Positions 16,200-24,987 of a stretch of DNA of 64,000 nt are shown piece by piece. Origin of the DNA: CAZHWT01 sp964536215. GTDB taxonomy: Bacteria > Patescibacteriota > CAZHWT01. Position numbers and translations under genes: made by a program. The stretch's first letter is position 1. Every line of letters starts with the position of its first letter. The notes beneath the pieces were generated by a model, which was not told the DNA's origin, made no database searches, and worked only from the letters and a program-made list of their open reading frames with translations. The stretch spans positions 1 through 64,000 of the forward strand of contig CAZHWT010000003.1 of assembly GCA_964536215.1 (NCBI GenBank). Direction: 5' to 3'.

Positions 16200-18677
16200 T
16201 TACGGCACAATGGTGTAAGTGACGGTAGATTGGTTGTTGTTGTAATCTTTTTCGGCGGCTTGGTGGTCGGCGTTGACGAAGACTCGAGCTGTGTAAGTGC
16301 CCGGTTTGTCCATGGCCCAGCTCTTAACACCTGGGAAGGCCCAACTATTTAAGCCAAAGCGCGAGGTTTCATAGGTGGCCAGATAGTTCTTAACCAACAC
16401 CCCATTGCGCATCCAGATACCAGCATTAGATTTGGTATTAGGTTTGACCTCAGTTGGACTGTCGGTGAATAGTTGGCTAAAAGTATACCCTCCCTTAGTT
16501 GCGGCATCCTGCGCCCCTTGATTCTTTAAGCTGACACGAACATAGATGGCTTCACCGACTTTAAACTGAGTTTTGGGGTTACCAGAAGCGTCGGTGAGCG
16601 AAAATTGAGATACGATCAGGTCGGCAGTGGTCGATGGGGCAGGCTCGCTAGGACTAGGGCTGGGCGATGGGGAAGGCGATGGGCTAGGGCTAGGCGATGG
16701 TGATGGCGAAGGGCTGGGCGATGGTAATGGACTGGGTGACGGCGATGGACTAGGTGACGGGCTCGGACTGGGAGATGGGCTCGGTGAAGGTGATGGGGAT
16801 GGTGAAGGTGAAGGCGATGGACTTGGGCTAGGCGATGGTGAGGGGCTAGAAGTCGGTTGATTGGTTGGCGATGGGGTTGGAGTCATGGTGTCTCCTGGGA
16901 TTGGCTCTACAATGGCACTTCCTTTCAGTTGAATAGCAACAACCGCCTCTGAGCCATTCTGACTAACTAGTTTGATTGTTGATTGAGTTTGAGGATCAGT
17001 ATAAGTTTGACCAACCTGGAGGGCAGCCGTAGCGGCATCGGTTTCGTTGTGGGTGGCAATTAGTCTAGTGCAAAGATATGAGCTACCGCAATCGTAGTTA
17101 GTCCGGAGCAAAATTCCAGAGAAGACGGTGGTGTTACTATGAGGCAGACCGTCTTTCCAGTTGGCATTAACGCGTGAATTTAAGCCAACGTCGGCAGCTA
17201 TGGGTTGACGGTATTCTATGTATAATGGCTGCTTGCCTATACCGCGATTAATTTTGAGAGCCTTGATGTAATTTGAGGAATACTCGATCGGGCGTAGAGT
17301 AAAGTCGCCACTATATGGAATCGTCTTAATGCTAGCGGTGGGCAGCCAACCAATCTGCTCCAGCGTTTTGGCTGCCATAAAGCCAGCGTTTATGGATAGC
17401 CCCATAACACTATAGGGATCGCCGTATTGATCGGTGCCGAAACCAGCATGCTTGGCGCTAAAGTTATGGCCTAATTCGTGAATAGCTGTCTCGGGTCGGT
17501 TGTTCATATTATTAACCGACAGCAAGGAAATGTGCCCGGGAGTGAGTGAATATCCGCCCCAAGCAAACGCCGAGCCGCATTGGCCTTTAAAATCACCAAT
17601 AACTGCAATATGATCAAAGCTACTATCTGTTAATCCAGCCGCTGCTTTGGCACGGTTGGCAATATCCTCAAAGATGCCAGAGTCGGTAATTGAGCAGTCA
17701 ATGGAGATTGCATAGGGACCATAGACAGTGGTTTGTAGCTGCAACTTACCATATGATACTTGCGTATAATAATCTTTGACGGCTGTGTCATAATACGATT
17801 GCATTTGCGATTTACTGACGGCAGAACTAGCCAGAACAACAGCTATTTTAAGGGTTCCCGTATTTATGGCCCCTTTATAATTAGCGGCCTGAACTTGAGG
17901 GATTAGGCTAAATGACGACGCTACGCTTTGACTAACACTCTGCGGCTGGTTGCCATCTACTAGAATTCGATCGTCAATACTAACGCCTTGAAGGCGGACG
18001 CGACTGCCTAGCAAATCTTGCACTTTGCCTCTAATACTATCCATGTTGCCTACATAGACGGTGTAGGTTTTATCATTAGCCATTAACCATAACCTACTAG
18101 AACTTCCCTCCTGATCAGGAAAGTCGGCGCTAGCTTCGGTTAGCCAGCCCTCAACAGTAATCTCTTCCTCTAAGCAGTGGTTCGAGATCTGCTCAATGAC
18201 AGCACGGTCAGTCTTTGGCAACAGCGAGGCCAGAGCCTGGGTAGGATCTTTCTCCATAACAGCAATAAGATTGGCTTTTCGAGCAGCCACCTCTTCTACG
18301 ACTTGAGACCTTAACTTGTCGCGCTGCTGCCTAGGCGTAAATATCCCAAGATGCTGATACTTGTCGGTTGAATCAATAATGCTTTGGGTGCTGGACTGGA
18401 GGACGGAAGCCGCTTCATAGACTGCCGATGTGTCATCCGGACGGGCTTGAATCGCCTTGGGAGAGACTAGGCAGCTATTGTCGCCGGCTAATAAGACATT
18501 ACCGCCAGCTAGCGCCAACGGTCGCTGATACACCTGCCCCAGAAAGCTGTCTCTAAAAGTCAGGAACGAGGCCGCAGCAAAAAAGATACTTAAGCCAATA
18601 GCCGAGACATAAATGAGTCTCTTATTGCGACTGTCTTGATTTTTGAGCGAGGTCGTTATTACTTGTAAAGACAGCAT
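16200..18677 (-). CDS. Membrane-anchored metalloprotease (M11/M6-like) with CARDB domain
   Basis: The 825-residue protein has one membrane anchor (~20-40), so the rest is extracellular. The zinc-protease signature HELGHNFSAKH has its first His at residue 400 and is followed by DPYSVMG. This is the extended HExxHxxxxxH plus Met-turn layout of gametolysin-like (M11) and related M6 peptidases. Residues ~607-684 are an almost pure Pro-Ser linker. The final ~130 residues form a CARDB-like adhesion module (ADLIVSQFSLTD at its head). It is a close paralogue of the next gene upstream, 24 nt away. A TAAGAT box ends 6 nt before the ATG, so it may also have its own leaderless promoter. The substrate is unknown; wall or host proteins are plausible. 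Confidence 0.85.
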   Translation of the reverse strand: MLSLQVITTSLKNQDSRNKRLIYVSAIGLSIFFAAASFLTFRDSFLGQVYQRPLALAGGNVLLAGDNSCLVSPKAIQARPDDTSAVYEAASVLQSSTQSIIDSTDKYQHLGIFTPRQQRDKLRSQVVEEVAARKANLIAVMEKDPTQALASLLPKTDRAVIEQISNHCLEEEITVEGWLTEASADFPDQEGSSSRLWLMANDKTYTVYVGNMDSIRGKVQDLLGSRVRLQGVSIDDRILVDGNQPQSVSQSVASSFSLIPQVQAANYKGAINTGTLKIAVVLASSAVSKSQMQSYYDTAVKDYYTQVSYGKLQLQTTVYGPYAISIDCSITDSGIFEDIANRAKAAAGLTDSSFDHIAVIGDFKGQCGSAFAWGGYSLTPGHISLLSVNNMNNRPETAIHELGHNFSAKHAGFGTDQYGDPYSVMGLSINAGFMAAKTLEQIGWLPTASIKTIPYSGDFTLRPIEYSSNYIKALKINRGIGKQPLYIEYRQPIAADVGLNSRVNANWKDGLPHSNTTVFSGILLRTNYDCGSSYLCTRLIATHNETDAATAALQVGQTYTDPQTQSTIKLVSQNGSEAVVAIQLKGSAIVEPIPGDTMTPTPSPTNQPTSSPSPSPSPSPSPSPSPSPSPSPSPSPSPSPSPSPSPSPSPLPSPSPSPSPSPSPSPSPSPSPSPSPSEPAPSTTADLIVSQFSLTDASGNPKTQFKVGEAIYVRVSLKNQGAQDAATKGGYTFSQLFTDSPTEVKPNTKSNAGIWMRNGVLVKNYLATYETSRFGLNSWAFPGVKSWAMDKPGTYTARVFVNADHQAAEKDYNNNQSTVTYTIVP

Positions 18678-18701
18678 GCTCCTATCTTATCCGTATACTA
18701 A

Positions 18702-21206
18702 TTACTTAACAATGGTATAGGTTACGGTAGCCTGGTTATTGTCGTAGTTTGTTTCTGTTGCGCCTCGGTCAAAGTTTAAGACGAACCGGGCAGTGTACTT
18801 GCCAGGAGTCCCTTTTGTCCAAGACTTAACACCTGGGAAGGCCCAGTTATTGGTAGTGAAGGTATTAGACAGGTAGTAGTTGGCATAGCTGGGGCCAAAG
18901 ATACCGTTCCTCATCCACATGTTGATGTCGGACTTTGTGCCAGGAGCCACTGGGCTTGGTCGATTTGAGAATACTTGACTAAAGGTAAACTTGCTCTCTG
19001 AGCTGCTTCCCCACATGTTTTGATTTCTCAAAACTAGGCGAACAAATATTTCCTCACCGGCCTTAAACTGCGTCTTAACTTGCCCCCTACGGTCAATCAG
19101 CTTAAAGTCTTGAACAATCAAATCAGCGGTCTCAGGGATACCAATTCTATCCTTAAATGGGATGGTTGGATTGGGCGTAGGAGTATGCGTAGGCTTAGCG
19201 GTAGGCTTGGGCGTCGTTGTTACCCTAGGACTATTGGTCGGTGATGGACTGGGAGACATATAGGTTGGACGAGGCGTCACGGTAATCACATCGCCTGGGA
19301 TTGGCGTAGAGCCTGAACGTGGTGGCGCTTGAGTAACGTCGGGTTTTGGCGTGGAGACTCGGCGACTAGGACCGGGTGAGTCCGGCGTGTCAGTGGTGGT
19401 TGGCGACGTCCTAGGGGATTGGTTAGTAGGCGTGGGCGAAGTGCCTCGGCAGACTACCCGGGAGTTCGGATTGCAATTGTCATTATTGTCGCCTGGAGGA
19501 TTGCCATTAGGGAAGGTGACGGCTACGGTCAGCGCGTTGGCAGTACGATCGGTTACTTTAATAACAGTACCTGAAACTGGATCGGTGTACGAGCGACCAA
19601 CTTCCAGAGCGACGGTAGCGACATTTCCTCTAGCGCTAGCATCAACTAAATTGGTAAACGGAGCGGTAGAAATTTTTGAGCTGAAGGTATTATGAAGCAA
19701 GGCGCCATTAAAGACATTGGTGCCACTCACCTTCCAAAGATTCTGGTCCGTGCCAATGGGCTGGCGGTATTCGACATAGAGTGGGGAAGTTCCCGCGCGA
19801 TTTATTTTGAGAGCCTTTAGGTCATTAGCATTGCTGCCAAGCGGATGTAAAACGTACGTGTCTGATTCGGTAACGGTGGTAATACGTGGCGAGGTTAGCC
19901 AGCCGATAGTATCTAGTTGAGCCGAGTTCATTAAGCCATAGTTAAGCCCCTTGCCCATAACGCTATAGACGTCACCGTATTCTTCATTGCGGAACCAAGC
20001 ATGGTGGGCATACATGTTGTGGCCAAGCTCATGAATAGGCGTGCCGTTTAAGATAGATACAGCTTTAACCAGAGAAACTTTGCCGGGAATCTTAGCAAAG
20101 CCGTAAAAATCGCACATTTCATAATCATCCACCACGACGATATGGTCATACGAACTTTCGGATATGCCGGCGGCAGCTACGGCTCGGTCTTCCATGGCAT
20201 AGGCATCGCAAGTGGAATTGAAGGAGTAGGGGCCGTATACCTTAGTGGTTAGACTAACTTTGCCGTAGGAGACCTGTTTAAAGTAGTCATTAACGGTCGA
20301 GTCGAAGAACTGTTTGACTTTGGCCGGGTTAGACGCGCCGCTCTTATTGGTCCCCAATACAACCGCTACTCGACGATTGCCGCTTGGAACAGCATGGCTC
20401 GCAGCATAGGCTTCTTGGACAAATGATAGTGAGGTATTCGAACCCACCGCTAGACTATCACCCCTGCTCCCATCAACCAGAATATCGTTTTCAATTTTGT
20501 ACCCTTTTAGCTTAACCTTGTTATTAATCAGCAGGTCGACTTTGTTAGCAATTTGACTGTCAATATTGGCAAAGTGAACTGAGTAGTGTTTACCTGAATC
20601 AGTCAGAATGCTCATTTGGTCGTAGCTGGGCTCGTTTATCTCTTCAAAATCGGCATGAAGGTCTTCGAGGATTCCTTCAACAGTAAAGCTTTGGGCGATA
20701 CAGTCTTGGGAGATATCGGCAATAGTCGATTGATGCTGAGGTGGAACGATGGACTTGATGGCCAGGTCTGGGTCCTTGCGAATAGTGGCGACCAGATTAG
20801 CTTTGCGAGCAGCTGCCTGCTCCAGGATAAGTCCTTTGAGCTGCTGTCGTTGTTGCCGAGGCGTGAAAAAGGATAGTTTTTGGTAGTCTTTAGCGGAAGC
20901 AACTAAGCTTTGTGTACTACTTTCCAGGACCCCAGCGAGTTCGCTAGCCGAAGAAAGGTCTTGAGGGTGAGCGAGATTATCTTGATCGATTGATTGGCAT
21001 TGGCCATTGCTTGAAAGAACAGCTGACCCACCCGCTAGAGCTAGCGGACGCTGATAGACGTGGCCGAGAAAACTATCTCGAAAGGTTAGCAAAGAAGCGG
21101 CGGCAAAGAATATAATAAGACCGACAGCCGCAATTGCTACCCAGACTTTGGTTGATCGTTGCCAATTTGATAACGACTCTGGCAACGCTTGGTGTATGGA
21201 AACCAT
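18702..21206 (-). CDS. Membrane-anchored metalloprotease (M11/M6-like), paralogue of the next gene
   Basis: The 834-residue protein has the same plan as its neighbour: N-terminal anchor (~22-42), an all-alpha/beta pro-region, and HELGHNMYAHH with its first His at residue 392. DVYSVMG follows, then a Pro/Thr/Ser-rich linker and a C-terminal CARDB-like module. The linker here is more varied (SPTPTNQSPRTSPTTTD) than the Pro-Ser run of its paralogue. The shared segment after the anchor (FLGHVYQRPLALAGG) shows that the two arose by tandem duplication. An AGGAGGA ribosome binding site lies 11 nt before ATG 21206. It is first in a likely two-gene operon. Confidence 0.85.
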   Translation of the reverse strand: MVSIHQALPESLSNWQRSTKVWVAIAAVGLIIFFAAASLLTFRDSFLGHVYQRPLALAGGSAVLSSNGQCQSIDQDNLAHPQDLSSASELAGVLESSTQSLVASAKDYQKLSFFTPRQQRQQLKGLILEQAAARKANLVATIRKDPDLAIKSIVPPQHQSTIADISQDCIAQSFTVEGILEDLHADFEEINEPSYDQMSILTDSGKHYSVHFANIDSQIANKVDLLINNKVKLKGYKIENDILVDGSRGDSLAVGSNTSLSFVQEAYAASHAVPSGNRRVAVVLGTNKSGASNPAKVKQFFDSTVNDYFKQVSYGKVSLTTKVYGPYSFNSTCDAYAMEDRAVAAAGISESSYDHIVVVDDYEMCDFYGFAKIPGKVSLVKAVSILNGTPIHELGHNMYAHHAWFRNEEYGDVYSVMGKGLNYGLMNSAQLDTIGWLTSPRITTVTESDTYVLHPLGSNANDLKALKINRAGTSPLYVEYRQPIGTDQNLWKVSGTNVFNGALLHNTFSSKISTAPFTNLVDASARGNVATVALEVGRSYTDPVSGTVIKVTDRTANALTVAVTFPNGNPPGDNNDNCNPNSRVVCRGTSPTPTNQSPRTSPTTTDTPDSPGPSRRVSTPKPDVTQAPPRSGSTPIPGDVITVTPRPTYMSPSPSPTNSPRVTTTPKPTAKPTHTPTPNPTIPFKDRIGIPETADLIVQDFKLIDRRGQVKTQFKAGEEIFVRLVLRNQNMWGSSSESKFTFSQVFSNRPSPVAPGTKSDINMWMRNGIFGPSYANYYLSNTFTTNNWAFPGVKSWTKGTPGKYTARFVLNFDRGATETNYDNNQATVTYTIVK

Positions 21207-21336
21207 AAGTAACGCGATCCTCCTCTGATTACTGCCTATCAGGCAAGCTTAGTCACATGAAGTGTACTACGGATTAACAATTGGGTGCAAGGTTGTTTAG
21301 GTCTTGCTAACTGTAGACTCGGCCAAGGACTCATCG

Positions 21337-21342
21337 TACAAT
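21337..21342 (+). promoter_or_regulatory. -10 box of a leaderless promoter
   Basis: TACAAT ends 7 nt before the ATG at 21350. TAGACT lies 17 nt upstream as a possible -35 box. No ribosome binding site is present. Confidence 0.5.
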
Positions 21343-21349
21343 ACCTAGT

Positions 21350-22945
21350 ATGGTCAGATTTGCCCCACCTGCCATTTTGTTTGGATCGGCTAGCATCCTG
21401 GTTTTATTACTCCGGGTTCTTAATTTACCCTTTCCGCTCATTGCCCAGCTGTTGCTTTTATCTATCTTGATAATTGCTCTGTTTTTTAGCCACGTCTTCC
21501 TGTCTCGCCGTCTGCCATATTGGTCTTACATTAGAATGGGGCTCGTTTGGGTTATTGCTTTTTTAACCTTGTTCACGGTCATGTCGACCGGTGGATTGTA
21601 TAGTCCCTTATTAATCCTGGTTCTTCTGTTCTTTATTGGGGCGAGCTTTTTGCTAAGCTTACCAGAGGCAATTTCGTTTTTAATTAGTGCCGTAGCTCTG
21701 CTTTTACTGGGGATAGCGGTTGACCCGGCAGTGAGGCAGTTGGTTAAAGATGATCCAGCGGTAGCCATTCTGTACTTGGCGTCATTTGCGGCCGTGGTGC
21801 CATTAGCGTATCTCATTAGTCGGCAATACCAGCAAAAGGAGGCGACCTCCAAAGAGTTTGGCCATCAGGTTAGTCTGGACCAGGCCATTTTGGAGCAAGT
21901 TCAAGACCTGCTCTTTATTACCGATACCTCTTTAACCGTTTTGTCAGTCAACAAAGCAGCTGAGACAATGCTCAAGAAAGCTGCGGCCGAGTTGGTTAAA
22001 AAACCATTGCTGGATATTTTACTTCTCAGGTCGGGTAATGGGTTATTGTCGACGGCCGGTCAGCTTACTATCCCGACCATACTACAGGAAAAAACTGGAG
22101 CAATATTGCCAGACTTACTTCTATTAACGGCCAACTCGGCTACACCATTACCCGTAACCCTGCAGGTATTGCCGATGACTAATTTGGCTGGCCAGGTTGA
22201 GTCATTAACCTTTATAGTCAGCCTACAAACTACCAACCAGCCAGACCATGACGACAGTTTGTCCGAAGCCTCGGAAATGGCACTGACTCGTTATCAAGCG
22301 CTAACCGAACAGCTTAAGCAGTCGCTGTCAGCGGCTGGTCTGGTTCAGCTAGAAGCTATTACTGAGCTAGCCTTTAGGATGAGCGAAGATGTTCGTCTAT
22401 CTTTAACCCTTAAGCACATTACCCTTGAACAAAACCGCCTGGCTGTCGACGTGGCCCAGCTATGTTCTGATGTGGTGGCACTGCAGCAACAGTTTGGTCG
22501 AGTATTAGGCGCAACCGTCCGCTGGGTGCCGCCAACCGATGGTATTGCAGCTACTAATGTGTCAGTGCCGGCCCAAATTCAGGTGCTCGCCAATAGCACT
22601 TTATCAACTGGACCGCTTTATACGGCTACCGTGGACCCGCAGTGGCTAGGGGTGTTATTACAAAAGTTATTAACGCTGGCTATTGTGATTACCACCGGTC
22701 CAGGCCGACATGAAGTGGTCACCCAAGTCCGACGGACAGAAACAGGGTTAGATATTATTATTGAAGGAGCAACCACGTCAATAACGGAGACGGAACAATT
22801 ATTCCAGCGTAACCCTAATCAAGTTGGTTCCGGGCTGGAGGCTATCTTAGCCAGAGATCTAGCTGAGAAGCTAGCTATTCCCCTAACCATCTCGATTTCG
22901 GAGCAGCGATTGCTGTGCAGCCTGCATGTGGCTCAGCGGCGATAA
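21350..22945 (+). CDS. Degenerate sensor histidine kinase (membrane, PAS, inactive kinase core)
   Basis: The 531-residue protein has five to six membrane segments in residues 1-160. A PAS-like domain follows at about 178-300 (LEQVQDLLFITDTSLTVLSVN). The C-terminal region (~325-531) has the layout of a kinase dimerisation helix pair plus HATPase domain. However, the phospho-accepting H-E/D motif is missing, the N-box Asn is replaced in LLTLAIVITTGPG, and the G1 box is lost; GSGLEAILARDLAEKLAI remains as a relic of the G2/F region. It probably senses a signal but cannot phosphorylate in the usual way. No response regulator is adjacent. Confidence 0.7.
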   Translation: MVRFAPPAILFGSASILVLLLRVLNLPFPLIAQLLLLSILIIALFFSHVFLSRRLPYWSYIRMGLVWVIAFLTLFTVMSTGGLYSPLLILVLLFFIGASFLLSLPEAISFLISAVALLLLGIAVDPAVRQLVKDDPAVAILYLASFAAVVPLAYLISRQYQQKEATSKEFGHQVSLDQAILEQVQDLLFITDTSLTVLSVNKAAETMLKKAAAELVKKPLLDILLLRSGNGLLSTAGQLTIPTILQEKTGAILPDLLLLTANSATPLPVTLQVLPMTNLAGQVESLTFIVSLQTTNQPDHDDSLSEASEMALTRYQALTEQLKQSLSAAGLVQLEAITELAFRMSEDVRLSLTLKHITLEQNRLAVDVAQLCSDVVALQQQFGRVLGATVRWVPPTDGIAATNVSVPAQIQVLANSTLSTGPLYTATVDPQWLGVLLQKLLTLAIVITTGPGRHEVVTQVRRTETGLDIIIEGATTSITETEQLFQRNPNQVGSGLEAILARDLAEKLAIPLTISISEQRLLCSLHVAQRR

Positions 22946-23023
22946 ATTTATCTCAAGAACCCTGCCTTTGTCGGTTGTGGTAAGATAGTAGCCATTGCCG
23001 TTTTAGTCAGGAGAGAAGAGGTT

Positions 23024-23455
23024 ATGAATGATCATTTGGGGGTCTGCATTATTGTCGTGCAGAGCCAGACTGGCAAAGTAGCCCTAGGACAACGCAAGGG
23101 TGGTTATGCTGCAGGCGCATATGGACTGCCTGGAGGTCGGGTGGAGTTCGGCGAGAATCTTGATCAAGCGGCTGACCGTGAACTATGGGAGGAGACTGGC
23201 CAGTCGGCTGGATGCTTGCAGAAGCTAGGAGCGGTCCGAGAATTTCGCAGTACGCAATACACTTTTACTCACTTTATCTATGTCAAGCGCGACTTTGCTG
23301 GGGAGCTGGTTAATGCCGAGCCAGATAAGTGCGAGGGGTGGGAATGGTATTCACTCCAAGAGTTGCCAGGTTCACTACTGCCGGCCCACCGGGCGGCACT
23401 AACTATGTTGGTCAGCGGAGAACCGTTTGTCGATATAGACTCGTCTGAGCCATAA
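23024..23455 (+). CDS. Nudix hydrolase
   Basis: The 143-residue protein carries a complete Nudix box, from GGRVEFGENLDQAADRELW to EETG at about residues 38-60, and has the usual length. Nudix enzymes hydrolyse nucleoside diphosphate derivatives; the YGLPGG and HFIYVKRDF features are like MutT/NUDT15-type nucleotide-pool enzymes, but the substrate cannot be set from sequence. The start ATG 23024 follows GGAGAGAAGAGG. A strong terminator follows, separating it from a second Nudix gene. Confidence 0.9.
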   Translation: MNDHLGVCIIVVQSQTGKVALGQRKGGYAAGAYGLPGGRVEFGENLDQAADRELWEETGQSAGCLQKLGAVREFRSTQYTFTHFIYVKRDFAGELVNAEPDKCEGWEWYSLQELPGSLLPAHRAALTMLVSGEPFVDIDSSEP

Positions 23456-23463
23456 ACCTATCC

Positions 23464-23500
23464 GGCGCCACAGCTTAATGCTTGGCGCCATATTTTTTTT
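23464..23500 (+). terminator. Intrinsic terminator
   Basis: GGCGCCA and TGGCGCC pair across a 12-nt loop, followed by ATATTTTTTTT. Confidence 0.9.
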
Positions 23501-23535
23501 GACCTACGTTGGCAGCTGTGACCCAACATCATTCC

Positions 23536-23564
23536 TTGACTGATATCTTTACTCATGCTATAAG
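23536..23564 (+). promoter_or_regulatory. Promoter of the gene at 23602
   Basis: TTGACT at 23536-23541 and TATAAG at 23559-23564 are separated by 17 nt. Confidence 0.65.
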
Positions 23565-23601
23565 CTTATCTGATCCGTTTTAGTCAGAGAAGACGCAGAC
23601 A

Positions 23602-24114
23602 ATGAAGACTGATCAAGCGGTTGAGATGTTTTGTCAGACGTGCGGTGGGCCAATTCGTGGCACATACCCGATTGTTTGTCCACAGTGTGGCGCTAAGACC
23701 CGGTTACCTATATATCCGGTTGGCGTAGCACTGGTTCAGGTCAAGGCGGAGCACAGATCGGGCATACTAGTTATTCGGCGGGCTATCCGGCCATCCCAAG
23801 GACAATGGGCGCTCATTGGTGGGTTTGCCAATCCAGGCGAAACCGCTATCGCAGCGGCGGCCAGAGAAGTAAAAGAGGAGATAGGTCTGACCCTAACGGT
23901 TGAAGATTTGGGGTATTGGGGCGAGGCTCCGGCGACGGACGGAGACCGATTACTACTCTTTTATCTATCCCGTCCAATGAGCCCAAACGAGCTCAGCGAC
24001 TACCGCCTAGATCCAGCTGAGGTCGACGACCTAAGAGTTGCTTATGCCCCAGAGGAGTTGGCTTTCTCAACTCACACCGATATGTTGCAGGCTTATTTTG
24101 CCTCAATATCATAG
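23602..24114 (+). CDS. Zinc-ribbon Nudix hydrolase (NudC-like)
   Basis: The 170-residue protein has an N-terminal zinc ribbon (CQTCGG and CPQCGA) followed by a Nudix domain with GGFANPGETAIAAAAREVKE and EIG at about residues 72-95. The zinc ribbon plus Nudix order recalls NudC, the NADH pyrophosphatase and RNA de-NADding enzyme. It is shorter than NudC and lacks its C-terminal SQPWPFP motif, so the substrate is open. The ribosome binding site is weak (AGAAGA). Promoter and terminator mark it as a single-gene unit. Confidence 0.85.
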   Translation: MKTDQAVEMFCQTCGGPIRGTYPIVCPQCGAKTRLPIYPVGVALVQVKAEHRSGILVIRRAIRPSQGQWALIGGFANPGETAIAAAAREVKEEIGLTLTVEDLGYWGEAPATDGDRLLLFYLSRPMSPNELSDYRLDPAEVDDLRVAYAPEELAFSTHTDMLQAYFASIS

Positions 24115-24126
24115 GCTGTGAGACTG

Positions 24127-24168
24127 GCCCCGACGCACATCAGGTGTGTCGGGGCTATTTTACTTTAT
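24127..24168 (+). terminator. Intrinsic terminator
   Basis: GCCCCGACGCAC and GTGTGTCGGGGC pair (one G-T) across a 5-nt loop, followed by TATTTTACTTT, 12 nt after the stop at 24114. Confidence 0.85.
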
Positions 24169-24264
24169 AAACTTCCATCAACACTTCTGTCCTGCCAGGT
24201 GGAGGAGCGTAATGAGCTTCCACCCAGGTTGGGATTGATAATGAAATAGGTTAAATTGTGTCAC

Positions 24265-24309
24265 AGAATGCGTCCTGGAGGCCTGCAAAGGGTTTAGAAA
24301 GGCCGATAG
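24265..24309. repeat. 45-bp dispersed repeat, copy 1
   Basis: The segment from AGAATGCGTCCTGGAGG to GGCCGATAG recurs with the same length at 63506-63550, with about 5 mismatches. Here it lies between the convergent genes at 23602 and 24340, in the tail of neither. The source and role are unknown. Confidence 0.8.
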
Positions 24310-24339
24310 TGATAGAGAGTATGGGGGATGCGGGGCAAA

Positions 24340-24894
24340 TTAGGCCGTCTCGTGGATGGCTTGGTTGAGCTGGCCGAAGACTTCGGCTAGCTTGGTGGGG
24401 GTGTAATGGGCGTTGAGGCCGCTGGGGTTGGTTAACAACCAGACTTTTGAGGGGCCGATGAGCATATCTTGCCGGCCAACTTTTGCTTTGGGCTGATTAA
24501 AGGCGGTTCGATATGAAGTAACTCCCAAGATGGCTACCCATTCCGGCCGATATTCTTCGGTCAGTCTAACCAGCCGTTGGCCACCGGCAATTAGTTCATC
24601 CTTAGTCAACTCATCAGCCCGGACGGTGGGACGGGAGACAATATTAGTAATGCCAATACCCAAATCCAACAGCTCAGTGTTTTGGTATGGGGTAAAAAGA
24701 GTCGGGGTTAAGCCGCCCGCGTAGAGGGCTGGCCAAAACCGGTTGCCAGGATGGGCAAAGTGGTGCCGGGCCCAAGCCGTATATAAGCCGGGATTTATGC
24801 CAACTAGGAGTAGTTTGAGGTTGAGGGCAATAACATCGGGAACGGTATTATTAACTGCAGCCAGCAAATCGGCTTTGGTAGGAGAGGTAGCCAT
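24340..24894 (-). CDS. mug: G/U mismatch-specific uracil/thymine DNA glycosylase
   Basis: The 184-residue protein removes uracil or thymine mispaired with G in base excision repair. It has the Mug/TDG active-site motif VGINPGLYTA with the catalytic Asn near residue 34, and the second motif NPSGLNAHY near the C-terminus. The length fits bacterial Mug. I chose ATG 24894 (MATSPTKADLL) over an upstream in-frame ATG at 24918, because TATACT ends 6 nt before it; the longer frame would include the promoter. The promoter region is shared with the divergent ATP-grasp gene at 24988, which precedes another glycosylase gene at 26079. Confidence 0.92.
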   Translation of the reverse strand: MATSPTKADLLAAVNNTVPDVIALNLKLLLVGINPGLYTAWARHHFAHPGNRFWPALYAGGLTPTLFTPYQNTELLDLGIGITNIVSRPTVRADELTKDELIAGGQRLVRLTEEYRPEWVAILGVTSYRTAFNQPKAKVGRQDMLIGPSKVWLLTNPSGLNAHYTPTKLAEVFGQLNQAIHETA

Positions 24895-24906
24895 GACTTT
24901 AGTATA
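24895..24906 (-). promoter_or_regulatory. -10 box of the leaderless mug promoter
   Basis: On the minus strand TATACT (24906-24901) ends 6 nt before ATG 24894. No ribosome binding site is present. Confidence 0.55.
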
Positions 24907-24987
24907 CCCCGGACCCACAACTCAGCTCCTCTCGCAGAGCAAAACACCTATCTACTCAGAACGGAAAGTGGATGATATGATACGCGT

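Noticed and set aside
16627..16860. Gly/Asp-rich ORF on the plus strand
   Set aside because: It is the antisense reading of the Pro-Ser linker of the protease gene; the low-complexity DNA keeps other frames open.
21285..21470. Plus-strand ORF overlapping the start of the degenerate kinase
   Set aside because: It is a shifted reading of the kinase membrane segments and contains the promoter of that gene.
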